This document shows, in pieces, positions 1-8,867 of a DNA stretch of 64,000 nucleotides (within the stretch, counting starts at the first letter, position 1; every line of letters starts with the position of its first letter). The DNA lies in assembly GCF_000384815.1 (NCBI RefSeq), contig NZ_ARQF01000019.1, positions 124,001 through 188,000 on the forward strand, read 5' to 3'. Made by a program: the position numbers and the translations under genes. This DNA comes from Halodesulfovibrio aestuarii DSM 17919 = ATCC 29578 (GTDB taxonomy: Bacteria; Desulfobacterota; Desulfovibrionia; Desulfovibrionales; Desulfovibrionaceae). The notes beneath the pieces were generated by a model. It searched no databases. It saw nothing but the letters and a program-made list of their open reading frames with translations, and had not been told where the DNA came from.

Positions 1-1460
1 AAGCTAGATGCGTTCGCCAATACATCATCCAAAGAAGTAGCGCTCGCAGTAGAAGAACCGCATGTGTAGTTATTTAACTCAGGATAGTTAAAGGTTGGAT
101 CGTCTTCTGCAACAGTGCTGCAGTTTTTCAATCCGTATGCAACCTTTTTGATGTTGATAAGATGCTCAGGAGTAACATTCTCAGAAACAGAACTTCCGCC
201 CCATGAACCACATCCCAAAGTAAATGCAGGAGCAAGGCCGGTGCTGATCCCAACGCCACCCTGAGTGCTGCCGGTATTAACAAGAATTCGGGAAGCAGGC
301 TTAACGCTAAACTCACGAACGATATTCTCGTCTTCGGTATGCAGACTCATGGTATGGCCAATACCATTCTGCAGTAATTCAATACTGAGCTTACAAGCCT
401 CGTGCCAATCTTTTACAGTGTAGAATGCAAGAACAGTTGTAAGCTTTTCAAAAGAGAGAGGGGATCCTGCGCCAACGCCCTGCTGCTCACCAATGAGAAC
501 TTTAGTATCTGCAGGGATAGCGATACCAGCTGCTTCAGCAATAACCTGTGGGGCTCTGCCTACAAAGCTCGCGTTCATTACATGGCCATTTTTAAACAGA
601 CATGCGCAAACTTTGTGAGTTTCTTCCGCTGTCATGAAGTATGCGCCGTTCTTTTTGAGCTCTGCAATTACAGCCTCACGGTTGCATTCTTCTACGATAA
701 TTGACTGCTCAGAAGCACAAATTGTGCCGTAATCGAAGGTCTTACTTGCAATAATATTTTTAACAGCCTGCTGAACATTCGCTGTTTTTTCAATATATGC
801 CGGAGAGTTACCTGCGCCAACACCAAGAGCCGGCTTACCAGAACTGTATGCAGCCTTAACCATGCCCGGGCCACCAGTCGCAAGAATCATTTTAACATCG
901 GCGCCCTTCATCAGCTCGTCCGTAGCTGGCATGGAAGGCATGGATACACAGGAAATGATTCCTTGTGGAGCACCTGCAGCAACTGCAGCCTCACACATAA
1001 GGCGTGCAGCTTCGAGTGTACATTTCTTCGCAGCTGGGTGAGGAGCAAATACGATAGCATTACGGGACTTGATAGCTATCATAGCCTTGTAGATGGCAGT
1101 AGATGTAGGGTTTGTAGAAGGAGTAATCCCCATCAAAAGACCTACAGGCTCCGCAATTTCAATAACCCGATTAATCGGATCTTCTTTGATTACACCAACC
1201 GTCTTCATTGACTTAATGAAATCGTACAAGACCTGTGAAGCCAGATGGTTCTTGTATGTTTTACTAGGAACGTTACCGAATCCGGTTTCTTCAACCGCCA
1301 TTCGAGCAAGCTTCACAGCATTAGCTTTCGCAGCCTGCACCATACTGCGTAAAATAGAATCTACTAATTCATCTGTATAAGTAGCAATTTTTTCTGCAGC
1401 GATGCTACCGGCACGAGCTAAATCGCGTGCTTCCTGCACAGATTGTAAATCAAAATCCAT
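1..1460 (-). CDS. CoA-acylating aldehyde dehydrogenase (EutE/CutB-like), 3' end off the window
   Basis: Converts the acetaldehyde released from choline to acetyl-CoA with NAD and CoA inside the microcompartment (family knowledge). I see 486 codons, open at the left edge. The N-terminus (DLQSVQEARDLARAGSIAAE) looks like the amphipathic helix used for cargo encapsulation. The catalytic cysteine is present: FDYGTICASEQ puts Cys at residue 248, its TGT codon at 717-719 of the + strand. An AGGAGC ribosome site precedes the ATG at 1460, 25 bases after the upstream shell gene. It is the active partner of the cysteine-less paralogue at 11436-12947. Symbol left blank because CutB and EutE cannot be separated from this sequence alone. 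Confidence 0.93.
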   Translation of the reverse strand, partial: MDFDLQSVQEARDLARAGSIAAEKIATYTDELVDSILRSMVQAAKANAVKLARMAVEETGFGNVPSKTYKNHLASQVLYDFIKSMKTVGVIKEDPINRVIEIAEPVGLLMGITPSTNPTSTAIYKAMIAIKSRNAIVFAPHPAAKKCTLEAARLMCEAAVAAGAPQGIISCVSMPSMPATDELMKGADVKMILATGGPGMVKAAYSSGKPALGVGAGNSPAYIEKTANVQQAVKNIIASKTFDYGTICASEQSIIVEECNREAVIAELKKNGAYFMTAEETHKVCACLFKNGHVMNASFVGRAPQVIAEAAGIAIPADTKVLIGEQQGVGAGSPLSFEKLTTVLAFYTVKDWHEACKLSIELLQNGIGHTMSLHTEDENIVREFSVKPASRILVNTGSTQGGVGISTGLAPAFTLGCGSWGGSSVSENVTPEHLINIKKVAYGLKNCSTVAEDDPTFNYPELNNYTCGSSTASATSLDDVLANASS

Positions 1461-1485
1461 ATCAATCAGCTCCTATAAATTCGGA

Positions 1486-2256
1486 TCATGAATTTAATAA
1501 ATTGTAATAACGGGTGAACCCTTCCAGCAGTGCACGCTTTTTCACTTTTGACAGTTTTTTCTTATCAATAGTAAACTCTGAATACTGACGGGCCAATACA
1601 CGCAAAGTTGCCACGGTATGTTGTGCCAACATAGCGACAGCCTGTTGCGTTCCGAGTTCATCGTTAAGAGCGTCAACTTCGTCCTTCGATATAGGAAGAG
1701 CCTTTTTCTTCTTGGATACGGTTAGATTTTCGTTTTCAGAAGATGGAATAGTTCCATTCTCCTTCGAACTAACGCTGTCGTTGTCCAATTGGTGAAGATT
1801 TTTCTCTGCATTCTGAGCAGGTTCGGCATCTTCTACGGCAGGTGATGCTAGAAGCACGTCCTCATGTTCAGGTTGGTCTATAGCTGAAACACTTTTCATC
1901 TCGTTTTCAAAACAAGACTCAAAGGACTGCCCACCCTCGCAGGCATAACCTTCAGCCTGTCCGGAACCTGAAGAATCTTTGGGGGTGTCAAACAGCACAT
2001 CGGTAATACCACTCTCGGGCCGTGGAATTACATGACTTGAAATGACTTCCCCGCCATGAAGCCTCGAAATAGCAGCTAATGCCGCATCAACGGAACTCTT
2101 CACAGCTGCTACGTCACCAGTTACAGTAATTGTAACCAGCCCAGCACCAACGTACGTTTTATTCATCAAACGGACATTCGAAGATTTCACCATGGCATCA
2201 GCACCTTCAATCGCTGATATTAGCCCTCTGGTTTCAATAAGTCCTAGCGCGCTCAC
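1486..2256 (-). CDS. BMC-H shell protein with long C-terminal extension
   Basis: 256 residues. Residues 1-85 are a canonical hexamer-forming BMC domain (LGLIETRGLISAIEGADAM, then VTGDVAAVKSSVDAA). About 100 residues of polar, acidic, probably disordered linker follow. The last 65 residues form a compact basic helical domain (VATLRVLARQ, then KKKLSKVKKRALLEGF) reminiscent of SAP/Rho-N or EutK-type nucleic-acid-binding tails. Most shell hexamers are only about 95 residues. The start is GTG at 2256, three bases after the EutQ-like stop and preceded by AAGGGG. The BMC assignment is firm. The tail's role is unknown; binding of nucleic acid or cargo is inference. Confidence 0.9.
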   Translation of the reverse strand: MSALGLIETRGLISAIEGADAMVKSSNVRLMNKTYVGAGLVTITVTGDVAAVKSSVDAALAAISRLHGGEVISSHVIPRPESGITDVLFDTPKDSSGSGQAEGYACEGGQSFESCFENEMKSVSAIDQPEHEDVLLASPAVEDAEPAQNAEKNLHQLDNDSVSSKENGTIPSSENENLTVSKKKKALPISKDEVDALNDELGTQQAVAMLAQHTVATLRVLARQYSEFTIDKKKLSKVKKRALLEGFTRYYNLLNS

Positions 2257-2259
2257 TGG

Positions 2260-2904
2260 TTACCCCTTCGAAGAATCGGAAAATCTGGAATAAAAAATCC
2301 TTGCGGTTTCCGAAGTTTCCCAGACCACATCAGCACCTGCCGGGATATGCATTACATCACCTGCATGCACCGTTACATGTTCACCATTAATGGTCACAGT
2401 TAACGTTCCCTCAAGCAGGCAGCAGTTGGCTTCGCATGCGAAGGTCTGCTCATAACAGGACTGGGAAATCTTAAAAAAACCGGAATTAATCCGCCCGTCT
2501 TCTTTGCCGATGACTTCCTGTGAAGAAACTTCGCCGGTTGTCACAGACTGGTTTCGGCACGTTTGCACCGGGTCCATTTTTATGGAATCGCCTCGAACAA
2601 CCTTTCCGCCACCACACATAACGGCAGTGAATCTTTGTTCGAGCTCTTTCAAGAACTTAGTAAGCAAGCCTTTCTCATGCAGTGCATTTAACGCTGCGTA
2701 GATTAAGTCACTGCTTATTGCGTTATCGGTAACAGACTTTTGTGGTTCACACGGTTGTGGTGCGCCACGAATAATCTCGATACCTGCAAGTGCTGCTGCA
2801 TCCTGCGCAGAGGGGGTCAATATTGTATTGTCATCAATGTAGAACGCTGACTGATTTTGAAGAACCAGCTTCTCAACTTCTTCCGCACAAACAACTCGTT
2901 TCAT
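2260..2904 (-). CDS. EutQ-like cupin protein
   Basis: 214 residues. The N-terminus (RVVCAEEVEKLV... TILTPSAQDAAA) is the segment shared by EutQ-type proteins of microcompartment loci. The C-terminal 85 residues are a cupin barrel (LEGTLTVTINGEHVTVHAGD, then HIPAGADVVWE). EutQ has been reported to have acetate-kinase activity; whether this protein does is unknown. I chose the ATG at 2904 because AAGGAGG lies six bases upstream. An in-frame GTG at 2913 overlaps that ribosome site and is unlikely to be used. It sits between the PduT-like and extended shell genes. Confidence 0.85.
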   Translation of the reverse strand: MKRVVCAEEVEKLVLQNQSAFYIDDNTILTPSAQDAAALAGIEIIRGAPQPCEPQKSVTDNAISSDLIYAALNALHEKGLLTKFLKELEQRFTAVMCGGGKVVRGDSIKMDPVQTCRNQSVTTGEVSSQEVIGKEDGRINSGFFKISQSCYEQTFACEANCCLLEGTLTVTINGEHVTVHAGDVMHIPAGADVVWETSETARIFYSRFSDSSKG

Positions 2905-3085
2905 ATTGTTCACCTCCTTCTCTGGTTATGGGGCTTGTCATCTCAGAAAATCAGCAACCACTCATAAATCATGCACTGCTGATATTGAAACGCCATAGGC
3001 CACTTCAAACGGGTCCCAACATCTTTTCGTGCGCTAATCGTTTGCTACGGCCTCAGATTAGGACAAGACACCCTGTTAATTATAA

Positions 3086-3634
3086 TTAAAGCAATGATGG
3101 CAAAACCTTTGGAGAAGGCGAAGGAATAACCTCTGCGTTTACCAGAAGCCCTTTGAGCATCAACGCGTTTTTCGCACTTTCAATTCCCGCGGTTACCGCA
3201 GCAACATCACCAGTAAATGTGAAGAAAGACTTACCGCCTAACCCGTTACCGAGACGCAGTTCAATCGGCTCAACATTTACAGCCTTGAGCACTGAATCCG
3301 CAGCGACAACCATAGGAGCTAATGCGAAGGCTTCTACAATACCTACTGCATCCATGTACTCAGGCATCACCCCACCAGCGATTGCCGGAAAAACCTCCGG
3401 AGCAACACTCGGGATCACCATGCTGTCAATCAGATACTCTTTTGCATACTGCTCACCAACTTCAACGGAGTTATTCACTGAAGCGACATCTCCGGTTACG
3501 ATGGCAAAATATTTACCCGGGCATGTTGTTGTGGCAGTTACAATCTCAACCTCCGCTGTTTTGACCATCTGGTCTACGGCGTAGATTCCACGCGAGATAC
3601 TTGTAAATTCCACCATTCCTATTGACTTACTCAT
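3086..3634 (-). CDS. pduT: PduT-like tandem-domain BMC-T shell protein with pore Fe-S cysteine
   Basis: 182 residues containing two BMC domains in tandem (first VTGDVASVNNSV, second FTGDVAAVTAGI), so the protein should form pseudohexameric trimers. Cys38 lies in TTTCPGKYF, the same residue number as the cysteine that binds a [4Fe-4S] cluster at the trimer pore of PduT. The next gene downstream, one base away, encodes PduS, the known partner of PduT. The pair probably passes electrons across the shell, for example to recycle NAD for the aldehyde dehydrogenase (inference). Confidence 0.9.
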   Translation of the reverse strand: MSKSIGMVEFTSISRGIYAVDQMVKTAEVEIVTATTTCPGKYFAIVTGDVASVNNSVEVGEQYAKEYLIDSMVIPSVAPEVFPAIAGGVMPEYMDAVGIVEAFALAPMVVAADSVLKAVNVEPIELRLGNGLGGKSFFTFTGDVAAVTAGIESAKNALMLKGLLVNAEVIPSPSPKVLPSLL

Positions 3635-3635
3635 A

Positions 3636-4964
3636 TCAGCCTCTTTCTATCTCGATGTATCCATTTTCAATTGCAGTAACCTTGCCAGCCACACTTGCGT
3701 GTACGGAAGCACTTAACGCACCTTCAGGAATCGCACCCACACATTGTCCAACCTGTACAACGTCTCCTACTGACACCGTAGGGACAGCTGGAGCACCCAC
3801 ATGGGCATTTGTTGCGATTCTAACAACGTCAGGAACAAATGGTGCTTCTTCAACCGGAGCAGGCAGGTCAAACTCGCTCAAACCAAGACGTGCGATAAGT
3901 CGCTTGCTTGGAATAAGACGATATTCACGGTTATGGTGTGCCTCAGGTTCCTTGCCAGTAGGTTGGAATCGAATATTTTCCGCTGCGAGATCACGCTTCA
4001 AAGCATCGTTTGCAAGCTTAGGATTCAATCCCATAGGACAGGAAAAGTATTCGCAGAGGTTGCACATACAACAGAGTTGCGCATGCGTTTTCTCTGCTGC
4101 TCCAGCAAGGTTGTAATTTTGGATTCGCATGGACTTATGCGGCGCAACATTATGCCCGATGAGATAACGCGGACATAGATCTGTACACATGCGACACTGC
4201 GCGCAGGCAGCTCTATTTATGCGCTGGGTACTTTCGATAGTCGCATTTTTCCTGCGAATAAGCGGATGATCATTTTTAAGAATGATAAAGCCCTTATCTT
4301 TCTTGGTAATGTAGCCAGAAAGATCAGAAAGAGCCGGCCCCATCATTGGGCCACCACCGATAACGGTGTATCCTTCAAAAGACTCAAGTCCGCTCTTTTT
4401 AAGAACATCAATTACTGGTGTACCGACAGGAACTTTAACGGTTACACGGTGAGGGATATCTCCTGCCACCGTAATAAATTTTTCAGTTACTGGCGTACCG
4501 TTTGTAGCGTTGTAAACGTTCAGTGCTGTCTCTGAGTTGATAACAACACAGCCAACATTTAACGGAATACCTGCTTCTGGAACACTACGACCAGTCACCG
4601 TGTATACAAGCACCTGCTCGTCACCCGCAGGATAAATATCAGGAAGAGTTTTAACCTCTACCAACGGTGCAACTTGAAGAGCTTCAATTCGCTCCTGAAG
4701 ACCTTTGATAACGCTAGTATGCTTTTCTTTAACGCATAGATAAGCATGCTTGGCGCCTACTACTTTCGCAGCCTGTTCAAACCCTTTGATAATTTCATCA
4801 GGATAAATTGCCATAAGCTGCTGGTCCACTCGAAGCAGTGGCTCACACTCAGCACCATTTAAAAGAATAAATTCAGCAGAAGCAGCAAGCTTAACATGTG
4901 TAGGAAAACCTGCACCACCAGCACCGATGACCCCTGCGTCTTTAACTTGTTCAACTAGATTCAC
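3636..4964 (-). CDS. pduS: PduS-like RnfC-family flavin/Fe-S electron-transfer protein
   Basis: 442 residues from the chosen start. It has the N-terminal GAGGAGFPTHVKL glycine-rich motif and NGAECEPLLRVD of the RnfC/Nqo1 FMN/NADH fold, a SLBB-like region, and two ferredoxin motifs (CAQCRMCTDLCP and CCMCNLCEYFSCP). A C-terminal biotinyl-like barrel ends the protein (VGDVVQVGQCVGAIPEG). I prefer the GTG at 4964: GGAG is six bases upstream and it follows the BMC-P stop directly. The longer ATG form would overlap that gene by about 50 bases and add a non-homologous leader. PduS was described as a cobalamin reductase, but CutC needs no B12, so a redox role with PduT is more likely here. Confidence 0.9.
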   Translation of the reverse strand: MNLVEQVKDAGVIGAGGAGFPTHVKLAASAEFILLNGAECEPLLRVDQQLMAIYPDEIIKGFEQAAKVVGAKHAYLCVKEKHTSVIKGLQERIEALQVAPLVEVKTLPDIYPAGDEQVLVYTVTGRSVPEAGIPLNVGCVVINSETALNVYNATNGTPVTEKFITVAGDIPHRVTVKVPVGTPVIDVLKKSGLESFEGYTVIGGGPMMGPALSDLSGYITKKDKGFIILKNDHPLIRRKNATIESTQRINRAACAQCRMCTDLCPRYLIGHNVAPHKSMRIQNYNLAGAAEKTHAQLCCMCNLCEYFSCPMGLNPKLANDALKRDLAAENIRFQPTGKEPEAHHNREYRLIPSKRLIARLGLSEFDLPAPVEEAPFVPDVVRIATNAHVGAPAVPTVSVGDVVQVGQCVGAIPEGALSASVHASVAGKVTAIENGYIEIERG

Positions 4965-4965
4965 T

Positions 4966-5241
4966 TCATTCTCCACAAGTTGGCAGTTCACAATCTTCAT
5001 CAATAATGCCAACAATCACAGCATCAACAGGAATGTTGTCATCACCAAGCATCCGACGGGCAGAAGAGCCTGTTGTCACTATCACGCGATCACCAGTACC
5101 AGCGCCAATAGTATCAACAACTGTCATGCATTCACCGGCATTACGCCCACCGATAATTTCGACAATCATCAGCTTAAGCCCCAACATCTGTTCAGCCTTT
5201 CTGGTAGACCAGACGCTTCCGATTAGCTTTGCCGTTAACAT
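4966..5241 (-). CDS. eutN: BMC-P pentameric vertex protein (EutN/CcmL family)
   Basis: 91 residues, the full length of the family. It begins AKLIGSVWSTRKA and contains VDTIGAGTGDRVIVTTGSSA, the signature of pentamers that cap the icosahedral vertices of the shell. The last codons overlap the ribosome site of PduS, and the start overlaps the end of the GrpU-like gene by seven bases, so translation is tightly coupled. Other pentamer genes may lie beyond the left edge. Confidence 0.93.
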   Translation of the reverse strand: MLTAKLIGSVWSTRKAEQMLGLKLMIVEIIGGRNAGECMTVVDTIGAGTGDRVIVTTGSSARRMLGDDNIPVDAVIVGIIDEDCELPTCGE

Positions 5242-5540
5242 GCATAACTCCCGTCTTGCAGCTTTGTTTTAATGGCTGACATCGCAGCCTCTACGGAGGC
5301 GATATCTCCAAGCATAGCCATGGCAACCATATTCTGAGGACAGGTACCTTTAATATCCTCAACAACCACGCCTACACTCTTTTCAGCAATGTCTGCCGCA
5401 ACAATCATGTCTATGACCTTGCCCTGCACAAGCCCCACAGCACCGGTAGAAACTAAGTGTGATGATGAGCCAGAGCCTTTACGTCTGGTAAGCATGGCCA
5501 GAACAGCAGGGGAAGGCGACTTGATAATTCGGAATTCCAT
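5235..5540 (-). CDS. GrpU-like circularly permuted BMC-H shell protein
   Basis: 101 residues. It opens with MEFRIIKSPSP and has a central GAVGLVQGKVIDMIVAAD helix. The order of elements is a permuted BMC fold as in PduU/EutS. The KGTCPQN segment resembles the cysteine motif of GrpU, a glycyl-radical-type shell protein reported to bind an Fe-S cluster; the resemblance is from memory and should be checked. Start at the ATG at 5540; the upstream in-frame ATG at 5570 would lie inside EutJ. Confidence 0.8.
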   Translation of the reverse strand: MEFRIIKSPSPAVLAMLTRRKGSGSSSHLVSTGAVGLVQGKVIDMIVAADIAEKSVGVVVEDIKGTCPQNMVAMAMLGDIASVEAAMSAIKTKLQDGSYAC

Positions 5541-5550
5541 CACACACGTC

Positions 5551-6393
5551 CTAGTTTGTTTCCGCTTCACAGGTCATTGCGATACCAAGTGGTGTCACAA
5601 ACATCGGGTTCTGCGGCTTATGTGTATAAATACCTGTTTTCTTTTCAATAATCTTTTCAATCCCTTCAAGACAGCATGTGCCGCCAACAAGGGAAATTTC
5701 CTGCACGTCGTATCCTTCGATGTGCTTGTTGATGATCGTGGCAATTTTTTCAATTACTGGAGTCAGCACAGGGAGAAGCTCTGCGTGGTTTTCGTTGTTA
5801 CGCTTAAACAGATCCGCCTCTTCAAAAGGAATCTGATACGCACCGGAAACAACCAGTGTAAAATGTGTGCCCCCTGTAGCCTCATCAGCGACATAGATAA
5901 CTTTTCCATCCTTAAGGATAGAAATCCCAGTCGTACCACCACCAATATCAACAACAGCACCATTGGAAATTTGCAGGACTTCATTAGCTGCAGTCGGCTC
6001 GTCAAAGAGGTTGGTAAGTTCAAATCCAGCGCCTTCAACAACATTTTTGATTGCACCAGAATCAAGAGCATCAGTTCCAGGAGGAATAGCTGAGGCAGCA
6101 TAAAAAAGTTCAGCACCGAGCTTTTCTTCAACTTCCAATTTCAATTCACGCACAATCTGCACAGCCCCGATGTAATCAACAACCATGCCATCACGCACAA
6201 CATCAGCATAACGATATGCACCGGCTACAGGCTCACCGTTTTCATTAAGAACAGCCACGACCACGCACGCTGTTCCCAAGTCTACTCCGGTGTAATAATT
6301 ATTAGAGTCACCCTTGACCGGACGTTCAACTGCTTTTTCAAAATCGCGAACAAGCCGATCACAGTATTCAAAGTTTACTCTTTTCTTTGACAT
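5551..6393 (-). CDS. eutJ: EutJ-like actin/Hsp70-fold ATPase
   Basis: 280 residues, normal for EutJ. Actin-fold ATPase motifs are visible: phosphate-1 GVDLGTACVVVAV (residues about 36-48), connect-1 IPPGT, phosphate-2 VVDIGGGTTGISIL and adenosine loop LVGGTCCLEGI. EutJ is thought to act as a chaperone for microcompartment enzymes. It overlaps the EutT-like gene by 19 bases. Confidence 0.9.
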   Translation of the reverse strand: MSKKRVNFEYCDRLVRDFEKAVERPVKGDSNNYYTGVDLGTACVVVAVLNENGEPVAGAYRYADVVRDGMVVDYIGAVQIVRELKLEVEEKLGAELFYAASAIPPGTDALDSGAIKNVVEGAGFELTNLFDEPTAANEVLQISNGAVVDIGGGTTGISILKDGKVIYVADEATGGTHFTLVVSGAYQIPFEEADLFKRNNENHAELLPVLTPVIEKIATIINKHIEGYDVQEISLVGGTCCLEGIEKIIEKKTGIYTHKPQNPMFVTPLGIAMTCEAETN

Positions 6394-7052
6394 TCATTTC
6401 CTCCAAAGGCGGTGCAAATCAATTGTGATAACCTGTTACGAATCTGGTTAATCTGACGTCGCAAAGCGTCTTTTGAATTCTCACCATACGTCTCTACAAT
6501 GCTCACTTCGAAACTGAGCACAGTGCAGCGAATACGATTAATGAGCAGCATGGCCTTGACTTTCGGCATCTGCATATGAAACGCGTTTATTGCAAAACAA
6601 TCTGCCAGCGGGTCTGAAAAATTTTCTTGTGTAATACTTTTGCATGGTTCGCACAGCATGGATGACGGTGTGTCATCTGAACTGAGCATATTCTTCATGG
6701 CCGACACATGCGGCTCAAGCTCGGCAACCTTCTGAGAAAGCTTGATATCTATTTCAAGGAGTTCAAAAGCTGTCAGTAAAATGGAGGTTACAAGCGCTGT
6801 TACTTCATTTTTAATTTTTTTCGTTTTCCAATCTGTTTCCTGTGGCGTAGCAACAGTACCGGACTCTTCATTCTGGCCATCATCTACTGTTGCTGATTGC
6901 TCCAGCACGTCATGAATAAGCAGCTCTATTCTTCTATCAGTCAAAAACTGACGCGCTCCGGGGGTGAGCCTGATATCTTTATCAAGTCTAAATTCAGAAA
7001 ACGGCTCTTTCCTGTACGTGACACGCAGGTCTGATTCGGTAATAAACTTCAT
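6375..7052 (-). CDS. EutT-like protein of a B12-independent microcompartment
   Basis: 225 residues. The N-terminus (MKFITESDLRVTYRKEPFSE, then LTPGARQFLTDR) matches the start of EutT-type ATP:cob(I)alamin adenosyltransferases. The rest is helical, with a CEPC pair where EutT carries its metal-binding cysteines. CutC is a glycyl-radical enzyme and uses no cobalamin, so an adenosyltransferase would have no obvious client here. A structural or assembly role is possible. It overlaps EutJ by 19 bases and the GTPase by four. Confidence 0.7.
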   Translation of the reverse strand: MKFITESDLRVTYRKEPFSEFRLDKDIRLTPGARQFLTDRRIELLIHDVLEQSATVDDGQNEESGTVATPQETDWKTKKIKNEVTALVTSILLTAFELLEIDIKLSQKVAELEPHVSAMKNMLSSDDTPSSMLCEPCKSITQENFSDPLADCFAINAFHMQMPKVKAMLLINRIRCTVLSFEVSIVETYGENSKDALRRQINQIRNRLSQLICTAFGGNECQRKE

Positions 7053-7507
7053 CGGAGTTCCTCACTCTGCTCTACATCGAACAAATATTCAGCCAGACTT
7101 CGATCAACCTGTTCATTCGGGTTCACAACAAAATACGGTTCCGGAACCCCAAGTCGCGCCAGTTCTCCAAAGCAGCGTTCTGTGCCTTCTGAGCTGTTGC
7201 AATCAGTAGTCACCACTCCAACAACCGGACACGTAAATACGTTTCCTAAACCAGGAGAACCTGCCGAAGCTGTATTTCCCTGCCCTACAACGAACACAAC
7301 ATGTGATGCGTTGTTCTGTGCGATGGCAATCAAGCTTTGAAACATCCAAGGGTGTTCCAAATACTCACTGGGAACATCGATTGTCTTCTTACCGTACACA
7401 ACTTCCTGCGCGCTTCGACCCGAGCGAACTTGCCCTTCGAGCGCCTGTGCTAAAGCTGATTTTCCGCAGCCAGTAGCACCAATGAACATGACTCGTTTGC
7501 TACTCAT
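7049..7507 (-). CDS. eutP: EutP/PduV-like small GTPase
   Basis: 152 residues. The P-loop GATGCGKSALAQAL lies at residues 10-23, followed by TIDVPSEYLEHPWMFQSLI typical of EutP/PduV and a TTDCNSSEG segment. Members are linked to microcompartment positioning or to acetate-kinase-like activity. It overlaps the next gene by four bases and starts five bases after the PduU-like gene. Confidence 0.88.
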   Translation of the reverse strand: MSSKRVMFIGATGCGKSALAQALEGQVRSGRSAQEVVYGKKTIDVPSEYLEHPWMFQSLIAIAQNNASHVVFVVGQGNTASAGSPGLGNVFTCPVVGVVTTDCNSSEGTERCFGELARLGVPEPYFVVNPNEQVDRSLAEYLFDVEQSEELR

Positions 7508-7512
7508 TACGT

Positions 7513-7872
7513 CTAAGAGCGAGTCAAAGGACTCACTGAGAACCCCAAGTTTGAAGACAAATTTTCCAAAACAAACTGAAGTGCTGTCTCAACACTCTGA
7601 ACGTCACCGCAGAGCACTAGCGATCCTGTAAAGCGATCAATAAAACCAATTTCCACGCTGGCGGCCTTCGTTGCTATGTCCGCTGCAATAATTGACACCT
7701 CGTATGGAGAAAGCGTCAAAATCCCCAGGGCACCATGAGCCTGAACGCCGAGCCGTTCATAAATATCTGGATCCGGAGCAGCGATAACATGCGCAATGGT
7801 TACCTGCTTGCCCGGTACCGATTCCTGAATGATGCGCTGCAGCCCTTGAGACTGACCTTCATGACTATTCAT
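7513..7872 (-). CDS. PduU/EutS-like circularly permuted BMC-H shell protein
   Basis: 119 residues, the usual PduU/EutS length. It has an N-terminal beta-barrel-forming extension ([19 protein letters not shown]), then the permuted BMC core ([36 protein letters not shown]). PduU and EutS hexamers have a barrel that plugs one pore face. It lies between CutD and the GTPase, with 18 bases to the CutD start side. Confidence 0.92.
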   Translation of the reverse strand: MNSHEGQSQGLQRIIQESVPGKQVTIAHVIAAPDPDIYERLGVQAHGALGILTLSPYEVSIIAADIATKAASVEIGFIDRFTGSLVLCGDVQSVETALQFVLENLSSNLGFSVSPLTRS

Positions 7873-7890
7873 ACAATTACTCCACCGGTA

Positions 7891-8841
7891 CTAATGTTTA
7901 ATGATGGCAACAGGAAAGCCACGGCGCTTAAATTGATTTTCGATCCGTTCCAGCTCTGCATCACTCAGACTTAAATCTTCTTTTACAGGATACTCCGCAT
8001 CCAGCTGGCTGTACTTGCCAACCCCCATCTTGTGGTACGGAAGCAAGTCGACCCCTTTGAAATTTTTTCGATCACGAAACCGCTGTAAAAAGGCGATCAA
8101 CTGCTCAATATCTTCTTCTGCGTCATTCACACCTTTCATAAGAGGAAGACGTGCCTGAACATTGAACCTGCCTTGAATAAGCGCTGTAAAATTCTCCAAA
8201 ATCCACTCGTTACGCACACCGGTAAGCTCATAATGCCGTTCAGAATTGATGTGCTTTAAATCAAAAAGAAAGAGATCGGTAAATTCGGCTATCTTAAGAA
8301 TCGTCTCACGTTTGGTGTAACCACAAGTTTCAATAGCAGTATTGATGCCACGCTGCTTGCACCCCATAAGAACATTCAGTGCAAATTCTGGCTGCATTAA
8401 CACTTCACCGCCACCCAACGTTACACCGCCACCGGACATCTCGTAGAAAGCGCGATCTTCTTCGATAATATCTAATACTTCTGATACGGTTTTAGCTTCA
8501 CCAACTACTGAAAGAGCAGAATCAAGACAGACTCTTACGCATTCTCCGCAGCCGATGCAGTCTACATTACGGGAAATTGAATGCGTCCGATCCACTCCAA
8601 TCGAATGAATTCCAACCGGACAGACCGGGACACATCTCCCGCAGTTGGTGCACAGATTTTTTTTAAATAGGATCTGAGCTTTCCGTGATTGACTTTCAGG
8701 GTTTGAGCACCATTTGCAACGCAATGGACACCCTTTGAAGAATACAAGAGTTCTCACTCCAGGACCGTCATACATATTGTACTTCTGTACATTGAAAATC
8801 AGTCCTTTTCTTTCAATTTTGTCTACATTGCTCACAGTCAT
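7891..8841 (-). CDS. cutD: Choline trimethylamine-lyase activating enzyme (radical SAM) CutD
   Basis: 316 residues. It uses S-adenosylmethionine and a [4Fe-4S] cluster to abstract a hydrogen from the CutC glycine. The radical SAM motif is GCPLRCKWC with Cys38, Cys42 and Cys45. A ferredoxin insert carries two CxxCxxCx3C sets (Cys64-74 and Cys95-105), typical of glycyl-radical activases outside the PflA type. GGGVTLGGGEVL is the SAM-binding glycine motif. It follows CutC by 26 bases, the usual order. Confidence 0.96.
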   Translation of the reverse strand: MTVSNVDKIERKGLIFNVQKYNMYDGPGVRTLVFFKGCPLRCKWCSNPESQSRKAQILFKKNLCTNCGRCVPVCPVGIHSIGVDRTHSISRNVDCIGCGECVRVCLDSALSVVGEAKTVSEVLDIIEEDRAFYEMSGGGVTLGGGEVLMQPEFALNVLMGCKQRGINTAIETCGYTKRETILKIAEFTDLFLFDLKHINSERHYELTGVRNEWILENFTALIQGRFNVQARLPLMKGVNDAEEDIEQLIAFLQRFRDRKNFKGVDLLPYHKMGVGKYSQLDAEYPVKEDLSLSDAELERIENQFKRRGFPVAIIKH

Positions 8842-8867
8842 AGCCGCTCAAACCCCGCTTTATTTTA

